In this document: one piece after another, positions 35,897 through 43,537 of the stretch | Layout: every line of letters starts with the position of its first letter | Position numbering within the stretch: position 1 is the stretch's first letter | From: a virus | DNA length: 51,317 nt | Reading direction: 5' to 3' (one strand) | IMG/VR virus record: IMGVR_UViG_3300030333_006369 | Coordinates: 288 to 51,604 of that record | The notes under the pieces: model-generated | Database searches by the model: none | Told to the model about the DNA's origin: nothing | The model's input: the letters and a program-made list of their open reading frames with translations, nothing else | Translations under genes and position numbers: made by a program

Positions 35897-36217
35897 ATGC
35901 CTAGATATAGGTGGACAGATCAGAAAATAATATCTGAAATTTTAAAATTAAAGGCTTCACAACGATATTCTACATATGTAAAAAATTCAAATGGTGCATT
36001 GTGGAAAGCAGCTGAAAGGCATTTTGGTTCATGGGGAGCTGCTATTGAAGCTGCTGGTTTGAACTATGAAGAGATTTTAAGATGGGGACCTAGGGTAGCT
36101 CCTAATAGGGGAAAGGGAGGATTGTGCTCTTATCCTAATTGTACAGGAGTACATCATGCTGGAGGAATGTGCCAAAAGCATTATAATAAGATCAGATACG
36201 AATCCACAAAGACATAA
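35897..36217 (+). CDS. Homing-endonuclease-associated repeat protein with Cys/His site
   Basis: ALWKAAERHFGSWGAAIEAAGLN (residues about 34-56) fits the homing endonuclease-associated repeat, a DNA-binding helical unit. CSYPNCTGVHHAGGMCQKHY (77-96) is a C-x4-C ... C-x2-H zinc site also common in small phage HNH-linked proteins. No catalytic nuclease core is visible, so it may be a remnant or a free-standing DNA-binding protein. Starts right at the GroES stop. Confidence 0.65.
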   Translation: MPRYRWTDQKIISEILKLKASQRYSTYVKNSNGALWKAAERHFGSWGAAIEAAGLNYEEILRWGPRVAPNRGKGGLCSYPNCTGVHHAGGMCQKHYNKIRYESTKT

Positions 36218-36219
36218 CT
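36211..36219 (+). promoter_or_regulatory. GACATAACT motif overlapping a stop and next to an ATG
   Basis: AAAGACATAACTATGATAG: the core includes the stop of the previous gene (ACA TAA) and ends directly at the ATG of the next. No ribosome site separates them. Confidence 0.4.
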
Positions 36220-36708
36220 ATGATAGTAGTATTAAATTATATGGATGGTGATTACGAAGTTATTCACTATGAGCGTAAGAGATTAGAAACGTACTTAGCT
36301 CAGCAGATTAAAAGTACGGCCGAGTTTAGTAAAATGGATTTTATTCGTATAGAATGGGATATGCATCATGAACTAATAGTACCAAAAGGAACTAAGGTTA
36401 ATCGTTTTTTAAGAAATAGATTTGGAAATGTTACCACAGAAGAAGGAGGTTCTTTATTAATTCTTCCCTGTGTTACACTTCAAATTTGTGATGACGAGGA
36501 AGAAATTCTAAAAAAAGCTGATCCTACTCAAATTGCTTTTAAAGATATTATAGTATATCCATTAAAAGTTGAAAGACAATTAATTAGATTATTTAACGCG
36601 AGAAAACATGGCATACATAAGAAGAGACAAAAAAATATTCCGAAAAAAGGGAGTCAGCGGCGACGTAAAAGTCGAAAGCCAAGTAGCAAAAAAGGCAAGT
36701 CCAGATAA
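36220..36708 (+). CDS. Hypothetical protein with very basic tail (162 aa)
   Basis: It has an alpha/beta N-terminal domain and a Lys/Arg-rich C-terminus (KKRQKNIPKKGSQRRRKSRK). The last 101 bases overlap the next gene in a different frame. No ribosome site precedes the ATG, only the GACATAACT motif. No family is recognised; the basic tail suggests contact with DNA or RNA. Confidence 0.55.
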   Translation: MIVVLNYMDGDYEVIHYERKRLETYLAQQIKSTAEFSKMDFIRIEWDMHHELIVPKGTKVNRFLRNRFGNVTTEEGGSLLILPCVTLQICDDEEEILKKADPTQIAFKDIIVYPLKVERQLIRLFNARKHGIHKKRQKNIPKKGSQRRRKSRKPSSKKGKSR

Positions 36709-37732
36709 GGATTTAGCTGATGAAATTACTGAATCAGAATTAATTTACGATGATGCTATAAGGGCTAATCTACTAACTGAAGCTGAGGAAACTTTAGAAG
36801 AATTAGAAAACGTTGTAAAAGATAAGCTGAATGATATAGCAGTATTACTAGATCCTACTATAGACTTTGAGTTGGTTAAAGCGGTAACTACCTTAGCCGG
36901 GGAACCTAAATTACTAATTGATGGAGACATTATACAAATGGCTGCTGATTTATCAATGGATGGTCCTATACATCTTAATGGCTTTGATCCAGTAGCAGCA
37001 GTACTTGGTCTTTATGGTGGAAATGATAAACCAAATGTGCCGGTTCCTAATTTATTTGCAGATTGCTTAGAGATGCAGAATTTAGTTAATATTCCATCTC
37101 CAGAAGATGAGGAATTTACAACTAGTCCAGTAGATGAAGTTCATGTAGAGATTGAAAAAGCTAAAACATTATCTATATATAGTAAATTATGGAAAATATT
37201 TAAATACTATCCCGGAGTAGATATTAAATCTTTTTTAAAGAAAATAAGAAATAGATGGACAAAAAGACCTGTAAATAGGGCTATTAGATGGGTAGAATGT
37301 CGAATGATTAATCCTGGTTGGTTTTTATTGACAGGAGAAGCCAGATCTTGTAAACCAGGAGAAGACGCAGATGATCCCCTAGAGCCAGATGAAATATATA
37401 ATTTACAAGCTGAGGATATAGAAGGAACAGGCTTAGATTGTATGGAAGCAGCGGCTATCGTTATGAAATGGTTAGATGCTAATATGCATAAAGATCAAGG
37501 AGTAAAGGCTATGGCTTTTGCAATGGAAGAACGGGCTTACCATGAAGCTAGAAAATTTTCAATTCTTAATGGAGGTCTTAATAAAAAAGATTTGTTTGCT
37601 TCAACTATTAAAGAATTAAACGATAAAACAAAAAATATACCTAGATATAAGAAAAGATATTATGATCATAAAGATACATTTATTAAAAAAGATTTAGGGG
37701 AAAGCGTTATAATGAAAGGGCGAAATGGGTAA
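36608..37732 (+). CDS. Hypothetical protein (374 aa), large overlap with the upstream gene
   Basis: It opens in the +1 frame relative to the 162-residue gene, 101 bases before that gene ends. The N-terminus is basic (MAYIRRDKKIFRKKG), the centre acidic and helical (EAEETLEELENVVKDKLND) and the C-terminal part alpha-rich with a Trp-rich segment (RWVECRMINPGWFLLTGEARSC). The ribosome site is weak (GCGAGAAAAC). It could be translated by coupling or by frameshifting at the A-rich overlap. No family is recognised; a tail or head assembly role is possible from its position. Confidence 0.6.
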   Translation: MAYIRRDKKIFRKKGVSGDVKVESQVAKKASPDKDLADEITESELIYDDAIRANLLTEAEETLEELENVVKDKLNDIAVLLDPTIDFELVKAVTTLAGEPKLLIDGDIIQMAADLSMDGPIHLNGFDPVAAVLGLYGGNDKPNVPVPNLFADCLEMQNLVNIPSPEDEEFTTSPVDEVHVEIEKAKTLSIYSKLWKIFKYYPGVDIKSFLKKIRNRWTKRPVNRAIRWVECRMINPGWFLLTGEARSCKPGEDADDPLEPDEIYNLQAEDIEGTGLDCMEAAAIVMKWLDANMHKDQGVKAMAFAMEERAYHEARKFSILNGGLNKKDLFASTIKELNDKTKNIPRYKKRYYDHKDTFIKKDLGESVIMKGRNG

Positions 37733-38006
37733 TCAAAAGTATAACTCATTATATAGGCATGAAGTTTATTTAGGAGACTACAGAATAGAGTGGTCTGATC
37801 AAAAAATTTCTATAGTTTGTAGCTGCCATGATAAAGTAGAATTAGAACTTTTTTCAGAATCACATACGACATGCCCTAAATGTTGCAGACGGTATTCTAT
37901 TATGGAACTAGTAAAAGTAGAAGTTCCTGATGATATAGAAAATGAAAATTTTAATGATGTAGAATTACAAGATATAATTGAAAAAGATCGAAGGAAATGG
38001 GAATAA
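37725..38006 (+). CDS. Zinc-ribbon-like protein (93 aa)
   Basis: CSCHDKVELELFSESHTTCPKCCRRY (residues about 32-57) has a C-x-C ... C-x2-C pattern for zinc. The C-terminus is acidic (DDIENENFNDVELQDIIEKD). It overlaps the preceding gene by 8 bases and abuts the next. No family is recognised. Confidence 0.6.
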   Translation: MGNQKYNSLYRHEVYLGDYRIEWSDQKISIVCSCHDKVELELFSESHTTCPKCCRRYSIMELVKVEVPDDIENENFNDVELQDIIEKDRRKWE

Positions 38007-38441
38007 ATGAGCACATTTTTAAAACAACTTAGAGAGCGTTTAAAGAAACAACAAGAAAAAAAGAATGTAGTTTCTGCATTTAAACGTGTACCTAAAAAAG
38101 ATATTTCTTTTTTACCGGCAAGTTCTGCTCCTGAAACTTTGACTAGTTTTGCTAATCAAAGAATAGCTGAGCTTATGGCTTCTGTTGGAGGAGAGGATAA
38201 ATTTGTAGATGGAGATTTTACTATTCAATATATTGATAAAAGCTCCAAAGCAGATTTTGTAAAAGTACAAGAGGTAGAATTGCAGGCGGAGAAATCAAAA
38301 GAAGCTGGAACATATGATGAGTTTGATTTTGAACCCAAAACAATAACAGAAACTACAGTATTAAAACAAGGACTTTCTGCTGATGCTGTTCAGTTCTATA
38401 TGATAACAATTGAATATATTCAATTGATAGAAGTACAATAA
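38007..38441 (+). CDS. Hypothetical protein (144 aa)
   Basis: A basic N-terminal helix (LKQLRERLKKQQEKKN) and a beta-rich C-terminal domain (FTIQYIDKSSKADFVKVQEVEL, VQFYMITIEYIQLI). It starts at the stop of the zinc-ribbon gene. Such small basic/beta proteins near head genes are often completion proteins, but I cannot assign it. Confidence 0.55.
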   Translation: MSTFLKQLRERLKKQQEKKNVVSAFKRVPKKDISFLPASSAPETLTSFANQRIAELMASVGGEDKFVDGDFTIQYIDKSSKADFVKVQEVELQAEKSKEAGTYDEFDFEPKTITETTVLKQGLSADAVQFYMITIEYIQLIEVQ

Positions 38442-38474
38442 TTATAATTATTAACAAAAAACCTAGGAGTTTAA

Positions 38475-39071
38475 ATGAATAGAATAATATATATCACCGA
38501 AGATATTCGATCCACCTCTGGAGACTATCAACGAGAAAATTCACTAATAAGAAGAGTTTTTGACGATGTCAACTATCTAAATTTATTAGGTAAAGATCCC
38601 ATCCATGTCTTTATTGATACAGATGGTGGCAATCTTAAAACAGCATTAAGTATCTTCGATATTCTCAGACTTTCCAAAGCACCAATTTATACATATGCAC
38701 TTTCAGAAGTAAGCTCTGCTGGTACTGTTATTTATCTAGCAGGTGATAAAAGATTTGCATTTACTCATAGTCAATTTATGATGCATGAAAGTTCTCTATC
38801 TGTTGGAGGAAGCAAAAAAGATTTTGAGTATACTGCAGCCCAATGTTTAGAACAAAATGCAAAAGTATTTCCAATATTTAACTCTCGAATTAAAATGGGT
38901 AAAAGAAAATTTGATAAACTTCATGAACACAGTAATTATCTTTGGGCTGAAGAAGCTAAAAAACATAAAATGGTTACTGAAATTCTAACAGAGATGCCTA
39001 ATCATTTAATAAAAGCATCTATGGAATACGCACTAGAACCAATAGCCCTAGAAATGAAGTTTGATGAATAA
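38475..39071 (+). CDS. ClpP-like serine protease with altered Asp
   Basis: A 198-residue ClpP/SppA-fold protein. The nucleophile Ser81 lies in EVSSAGTVIYLAG (78-90), the catalytic His104 in FMMHESS (101-107), and the HVFIDTDGGN segment (44-53) forms the oxyanion-side loop. At the usual GLVD position there is KMVTEI (165-170), so the third catalytic residue Asp is replaced by Thr168, with a Glu next to it. Activity may be reduced or use the neighbouring Glu. Roles could be protein turnover or virion maturation; a separate prohead protease exists at 50.2 kb. AGGAG lies upstream. Confidence 0.85.
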   Translation: MNRIIYITEDIRSTSGDYQRENSLIRRVFDDVNYLNLLGKDPIHVFIDTDGGNLKTALSIFDILRLSKAPIYTYALSEVSSAGTVIYLAGDKRFAFTHSQFMMHESSLSVGGSKKDFEYTAAQCLEQNAKVFPIFNSRIKMGKRKFDKLHEHSNYLWAEEAKKHKMVTEILTEMPNHLIKASMEYALEPIALEMKFDE

Positions 39072-39405
39072 ATATGTTATATATACAGTAATAGTATTTT
39101 TAGTAAGCAATGTACTAATTTGGTATCAAGTTAATAGTCAACTTGTTTGGGATTGGGCCAAGACCTCTAAGTCAATGTGGTTTATGGCGTTAATGGGAGT
39201 TCCTATAAGTTTATTATTTTGGTTTGGAACTAAGTGGGGGTATACTGGTTTTGGCAATCTATGGGCTGTGAGGTTTATGGGATTTGCTACATCAATGCTT
39301 GTTTTTCCGGTTATGACTTACTTATATTTAGGGGAAGCTATAACTATAAAAACAGCAATTACAATAGTATTAGCTATAATTATAATGATACTACAATTTA
39401 TATAA
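39064..39405 (+). CDS. Four-helix membrane protein (113 aa), DMT-like
   Basis: Almost entirely hydrophobic, with about four membrane helices (YVIYTVIVFLVSNVLIWY, FMALMGVPISLLFWFG, FMGFATSMLVFPVMTYLYL, TAITIVLAIIIMILQF). YLYLGEAITIKTAITI resembles one end of a small multidrug/DMT transporter half. The start is taken at the ATG at 39064 (a TTG one codon earlier is possible). Substrate unknown. Confidence 0.6.
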   Translation: MNKYVIYTVIVFLVSNVLIWYQVNSQLVWDWAKTSKSMWFMALMGVPISLLFWFGTKWGYTGFGNLWAVRFMGFATSMLVFPVMTYLYLGEAITIKTAITIVLAIIIMILQFI

Positions 39406-39414
39406 GGAGAGAGA

Positions 39415-39786
39415 ATGTTAACTATAGAGAGTATAGAAGAGTTACCACATCCAGTTAGAGCAATGGCTAGAAACTTTTTAGAATCAGATACACATGAACC
39501 TGAGATATTTGAGTGTACATCTGATGAGTATGATACACTAGCTAAGTCTCAAGACGTTGTGACTCAACTATTATATTGGAGAAGTGAACATAAATTCTAC
39601 GCAGTATTAGCAGGAGATGCAGAACGAAAAATAGTATCTCAAGTTATACATCACGATCCATTTTTTGTTGCAAGATCTATATTAGCTTTTTTTGAAGTAG
39701 ATGAAAGTAATATTAGAATATGGCAAACTAAATATAAAAAGAAATCAATGAATGAGGATATTTTAGAATTTCATGAAAGACAGTAG
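39415..39786 (+). CDS. Hypothetical protein (123 aa)
   Basis: An alpha/beta protein without membrane segments (for example FECTSDEYDTLAKSQDVVTQL, AVLAGDAERKIVSQVIHH). GGAGAG lies about 5 bases before the ATG. It overlaps the next gene by 14 bases. No family is recognised. Confidence 0.55.
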   Translation: MLTIESIEELPHPVRAMARNFLESDTHEPEIFECTSDEYDTLAKSQDVVTQLLYWRSEHKFYAVLAGDAERKIVSQVIHHDPFFVARSILAFFEVDESNIRIWQTKYKKKSMNEDILEFHERQ

Positions 39787-39994
39787 TTTACAGGAATATA
39801 AAGAACCAAGACATGCTCTATGTAAATTAGCCGATCATGGCAAATTAAACAAGTATAAAGAAAGAAAAGAAGTTAATATTTTTTTAAAACTTTATAAAAG
39901 TAATGGAGCAGATTGTCCATATTTATTGGCTTTAACTAAAGCAATTCATACAACTAATCCAGATCTATATAATAAGCTTTTAATGATAAAATGA
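39773..39994 (+). CDS. Small basic helical protein (73 aa)
   Basis: A small helical, Lys-rich protein (EYKEPRHALCKLADHGKLNKYKERK). It overlaps both neighbours. No family is recognised. Confidence 0.5.
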   Translation: MKDSSLQEYKEPRHALCKLADHGKLNKYKERKEVNIFLKLYKSNGADCPYLLALTKAIHTTNPDLYNKLLMIK

Positions 39995-40791
39995 AAAAAG
40001 AATCTGACATAACTTCTACAGAGATAGCTTTATCTAAAAAATTATCTAATGCGTTAAAGCAGATAGATAAGGATGAGAAAGTAACATTAAGTTCTCTTCC
40101 GGAAGTACCGGAAATACAGTCAATACTTAATGCATATCCAGAGGATAAACGAGATTCTATAGAACTTAGTAGGACACAAGTAGAAACTCTCATTAAAAAC
40201 GCTCAGACGTCCACTTTTGGAGTAAAAAATACTTTACCCATGGTGTGCCAAGACAGTGAATGTCCGTTTGCGTCTATTTGCACATTTCATAAAATGGGTA
40301 TAGCTCCTAAAGGAGAAAGGTGTCCAGATGAAATTTTATACTTAGAAGCAATGGTGCCTCAACTAATTAAAGACATGGGTGTAGATATGGAGAATTATTT
40401 AGAAGTTAATATGGTTCAAGAGTATGCTGCAACTTTACTAGATGAACGTAGAGCAAGAAATATGATAGCAATGGAAGGAGACGTTAAAGAAGTTGCTTCG
40501 GCTGTGGTTCAATCAACAGGTACAGTGTTGTATCAAGAACAGCTAACTCCTTATGTAGATATTAAAGATAAGGCATCCAGAAGATTAAGTATTATAAGAA
40601 AAGAATTATTAGCTACGAGAGAGCAGAGAGCAAAGTATAAGTTAACTGACGATTCAGACCCTTCAACAAGAGCGGCAGATATGAGAGAAAAATTTGAATT
40701 GTTAAAAATCCGAGAAGCGCAAAAGACACAAAATAGAAATGATAATCTAGACAACGCATTCCAGGAGGATACAGAAGAAAATGGCAATTAA
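39991..40791 (+). CDS. Cys-cluster protein, possibly packaging-related (266 aa)
   Basis: A helical protein with a four-Cys cluster CQDSECPFASIC...RC (residues about 86-111), which could hold zinc or an iron-sulfur group. It continues with long helices (YAATLLDERRARNMIAMEG, RLSIIRKELLATREQRAKYKL) and an acidic tail. It sits a few genes before the terminase, where a small terminase subunit is often found, but I see no clear DNA-binding helix-turn-helix, so this role is a guess. A motif copy lies in its first codons. Confidence 0.5.
   Translation: MKKESDITSTEIALSKKLSNALKQIDKDEKVTLSSLPEVPEIQSILNAYPEDKRDSIELSRTQVETLIKNAQTSTFGVKNTLPMVCQDSECPFASICTFHKMGIAPKGERCPDEILYLEAMVPQLIKDMGVDMENYLEVNMVQEYAATLLDERRARNMIAMEGDVKEVASAVVQSTGTVLYQEQLTPYVDIKDKASRRLSIIRKELLATREQRAKYKLTDDSDPSTRAADMREKFELLKIREAQKTQNRNDNLDNAFQEDTEENGN
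40005..40014 (+). promoter_or_regulatory. In-gene TGACATAACT motif
   Basis: TCTGACATAACTTCTACAG lies 14 bases inside the Cys-cluster gene and reads Asp-Ile-Thr in frame. It could serve downstream head genes; its status as a promoter is uncertain. Confidence 0.3.
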
Positions 40792-41506
40792 ACAAGTACC
40801 TAAAGGAGCTAGTAGTATAGCTAAAAACTTTAAGCCAGGATTTGGAACATATGCTCTGGCAGGAGCCGGTATTATGGCTGCTTTCGGTGGCATGAAATGG
40901 TTAGCAAATCCAGGTCAATCTGTAAAATCTCCAGATGGTGAAAATCCATACTCTGCAGCGTCTTTTAAAGACGCAGGTTACTTACAAAGAATGAGTCGAC
41001 TTGCTGCTTTAGGAATGGCTACTCCTGCGCCTGGAGGAGCTGGAGCTGGAGTCGGTAATGCCGTAAGTAATATAGTCAATTATCATACGGAAAGAGCTAA
41101 AGATATTTTTGCAACTACAGTTGGAGGAGAAACAGGTTTAAGTTCATCTTTTATGGGAGGAGCTAAATGGGGTGGTATTGCAGGTGCAGCCACAGGAATG
41201 GTTGCTAGTATAGCTAGTTGGGGAAGAATACCTTTTACTAAAAGTGTTCCAGTACTAGGAGTATTAGGAGCAGTAGCTGGAGGATATGGAGCTCGTAAAG
41301 TAAATTTAGATATTATTAGATCTGTTAACGAAGCTAAAAAGAATTCATTAAATAAAAGAAGAATGTCCAATAGAGGGAAAATGGTAGGACCAGGTTTTAG
41401 ATCATGGTCAAATCAAGGTAGAAGAATTGGAAAGCCAGGACATTTAGGAATGGATGGTTCTGTACCTTTTTCCATGCATAAAGCTAGAAATAGGAGTACT
41501 GTCTAA
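40781..41506 (+). CDS. Gly/Ala-rich probable virion protein (241 aa)
   Basis: Rich in Gly and Ala, with several hydrophobic stretches (GTYALAGAGIMAAFGGM, WGGIAGAATGMVASIA, VPVLGVLGAVAGGYGA) and a basic C-terminal third (RKVNLDIIRS, KNSLNKRRMSNRGKM). It may be an internal head protein that crosses membranes, but no family is recognised. It overlaps both neighbours; the next gene has the same composition. Confidence 0.65.
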   Translation: MAIKQVPKGASSIAKNFKPGFGTYALAGAGIMAAFGGMKWLANPGQSVKSPDGENPYSAASFKDAGYLQRMSRLAALGMATPAPGGAGAGVGNAVSNIVNYHTERAKDIFATTVGGETGLSSSFMGGAKWGGIAGAATGMVASIASWGRIPFTKSVPVLGVLGAVAGGYGARKVNLDIIRSVNEAKKNSLNKRRMSNRGKMVGPGFRSWSNQGRRIGKPGHLGMDGSVPFSMHKARNRSTV

Positions 41507-42618
41507 TGCCAATGATTGCTAATCCAGGAGGAGCTTTAGGTTATGGCTTCCAAGGTGGAATTGCTACACAATACGGCGCAAGTGCGATTGCTTCTGCTGC
41601 CTATGGCGGAGCTAACTACGCGGTAGGCGAAGCTACTGGATTTAATCCTTTGGCAGGAGTAACTCCTACTCCATGGATGGGAGCCGTTTATGGAGCTGCA
41701 GCAGGTATGCCGTGGCCATGGGAAGCAGCTGGTGCCTTAAAAGAAGGTTTATTTGGTCCAAGTGTTAGAGGATATAAACAGTCTTATTCTTCTCCAAGTG
41801 GATGGAGACATCAGAATTATGGTAGACATGGACTGTTTTGGCGTAAATCTGGGGGTGCTTTTGGAAAAGCTGGATCATTTGCATCGAGAGAAGCTGCCGA
41901 AGCTGGTATAACTAAACGACAATTTGCTGGAGTTATAGGTTGGAAAACTATGCTTCTTGGAGTACAACCATCAGGAGGTGTCTGGGCAAAAATGTCTATA
42001 GGTAATGTTGGTCTTTCTGTAACTGAAATGATTGGTAAAAGTATGGCAGCCATAGATCCTACTTGGAATAGTCCTACTGTTCAAAAGATGGCTAATGCAA
42101 GAAGACTAGGATTAGCGGGTATGTTTAATGTTGTAGATGAAGCTGCTGATATAGGTGATTTAAAACATGGTTGGTTGTATAAGTTAGCTGGAGTTGATCC
42201 AGAAAACGCTAAGTTTGGATCTTTGAACAAGGGCGGAGTAAGAGGTAAAAGTATTAAAATCTCAACTGACCTAGTCAAAAAGGGGTTACACTTAAAAGCT
42301 ATAGGAACTGCTGGTAGAGTATTTAATGTAGCAGGTGGTGCATTTTCATTATGGAGTTGGATGAGCATTATTAAAGATACAACTCAAATTGTTTCAAACG
42401 TAGCTGCTCAAGGATTTGGAGAGGCAGCAAAAAGATTATATAGTTTTATGGGCGAAGTTAATCAGCCTGATTTTGGAAGAGGATATATTCCAGAAGCATT
42501 AGACACGAGAGGAGCAGCAACGGAAAGACAGAGGGCGTTGCGTGCAGCATACTCAGCAAAAATAAACCCTCAAAATAGAATGTATGGCAACGAAGCCATG
42601 TATCATCACTCAAGATAA
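41506..42618 (+). CDS. Gly/Ala-rich probable virion protein (370 aa)
   Basis: It starts at the stop of the similar upstream gene (TAATG). Composition is again Gly/Ala-rich with repeated hydrophobic segments (ALGYGFQGGIATQYGASAIASAAYGG is typical in style) and a basic centre around the RHGLFWRKSGG string. It may form a pair with the previous protein as ejected or inner head components. No family is recognised. Confidence 0.65.
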   Translation: MPMIANPGGALGYGFQGGIATQYGASAIASAAYGGANYAVGEATGFNPLAGVTPTPWMGAVYGAAAGMPWPWEAAGALKEGLFGPSVRGYKQSYSSPSGWRHQNYGRHGLFWRKSGGAFGKAGSFASREAAEAGITKRQFAGVIGWKTMLLGVQPSGGVWAKMSIGNVGLSVTEMIGKSMAAIDPTWNSPTVQKMANARRLGLAGMFNVVDEAADIGDLKHGWLYKLAGVDPENAKFGSLNKGGVRGKSIKISTDLVKKGLHLKAIGTAGRVFNVAGGAFSLWSWMSIIKDTTQIVSNVAAQGFGEAAKRLYSFMGEVNQPDFGRGYIPEALDTRGAATERQRALRAAYSAKINPQNRMYGNEAMYHHSR

Positions 42619-42626
42619 GGAGAAAA

Positions 42627-42803
42627 ATGGTAGAAGTAAAACCTAAGTATAACGGAGAGCCTTTTGAACAAATGTTAAAAAGGTTTAAAAAGAAAGTAGA
42701 TAGTTCGGGAGTAATTAAAGAAATATATTATAGAAAATATCACAGGAAACCAAGCCTCGCTAAGAAGGAACCTAAACCATCACCATGGCCAAGAAAAAAA
42801 TAA
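42627..42803 (+). CDS. rpsU: Ribosomal protein bS21 homolog
   Basis: A 58-residue protein: NGEPFEQMLKRFKKKVDSSG (residues 9-28) followed by VIKEIYYRKYHRKPS fits bS21, whose core is EPF..ALRRFKR...AGV..E.R+RE...KP. A basic Lys/Pro tail follows. bS21 sits on the 30S subunit near the anti-Shine-Dalgarno and takes part in start selection. Phage bS21 copies are known in marine phages and probably replace the host protein to favour phage mRNAs. AAGGAG lies 5 bases before the ATG. The end overlaps the next start by 19 bases. Confidence 0.9.
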   Translation: MVEVKPKYNGEPFEQMLKRFKKKVDSSGVIKEIYYRKYHRKPSLAKKEPKPSPWPRKK

Positions 42804-43537
42804 CAATAAGCGAGGAGCAATTATTAATAACGGATGAAGGAGAAATTATTAAAGCTAAACAGTTACTACGCACTAGTTGTAATTTATTGCAGTGGGATGG
42901 TTCATATACCTCAGCTAGTATACTAGATATATCTGAATCAGAAGAAGATTTAATAGTTATAGGAGGAGCACAAGGAAGAACTATAACGTGCTCATCTACT
43001 ACTAAGTTTTTAGGATACAATAATAGTATATTCACCACAAATAAAACTCTAATAGGATCTGAAAATTCAGCTATTGTTTCTAGATACTTACCCATATATG
43101 GAGACGTAAATTTGTCAACTAAGCAATTAGATTATTTGAAAGGATCACTTAGCCATCTTCAGGGTAAAAGGCCTAACGCACACTTAGAACAAACACTTCC
43201 ATTATCTTTATCCAAACTTAATAAAAAATCTCTTAAGATCATCGTAGAATATTTATTTAAAAATAAAAGAGTTCAACACCTAGATCAAGATAGCAAAGAT
43301 ATTCTAATTATTTTATTAAGTAGATTAGGATTATATTTTAACGGACAAACTAAACATGTAGCTAGCAATATAACAGGATCTATAGAATTAACACAATCTA
43401 AATCAAATATTAGTACTAAGCCTACTAAAAAAGAAAGTATAAGATTTATATCTGATTACAAAGGCAGAGCTTTAGATTTAACATTTAACAAAAATGATTG
43501 TATTTTAATTGGGAGTTTCTTATGTCCGATCAGTTAA
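42785..43537 (+). CDS. Hint/intein-like protein upstream of terminase (250 aa)
   Basis: Unrecognised as a whole, but its layout is suggestive. The first half has alternating strands ending in a splicing-like string (DLIVIGGAQGRTITCSSTTKFLGYNNS is similar in shape to intein block B), the middle (YLKGSLSHLQGKRPN) recalls the start of a LAGLIDADG domain, and the end (ALDLTFNKNDCILIGSFLC) recalls intein block F. No Cys/Ser-1 or terminal His-Asn is visible, so self-splicing is not supported. It overlaps the bS21 end by 19 bases and the terminase start by 16. Confidence 0.45.
   Translation: MAKKKITISEEQLLITDEGEIIKAKQLLRTSCNLLQWDGSYTSASILDISESEEDLIVIGGAQGRTITCSSTTKFLGYNNSIFTTNKTLIGSENSAIVSRYLPIYGDVNLSTKQLDYLKGSLSHLQGKRPNAHLEQTLPLSLSKLNKKSLKIIVEYLFKNKRVQHLDQDSKDILIILLSRLGLYFNGQTKHVASNITGSIELTQSKSNISTKPTKKESIRFISDYKGRALDLTFNKNDCILIGSFLCPIS

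Noticed and set aside
39991-40791. Calling the Cys-cluster gene the small terminase subunit
   Set aside because: Position fits, but no helix-turn-helix or family motif is visible, so only a hypothetical label is justified.
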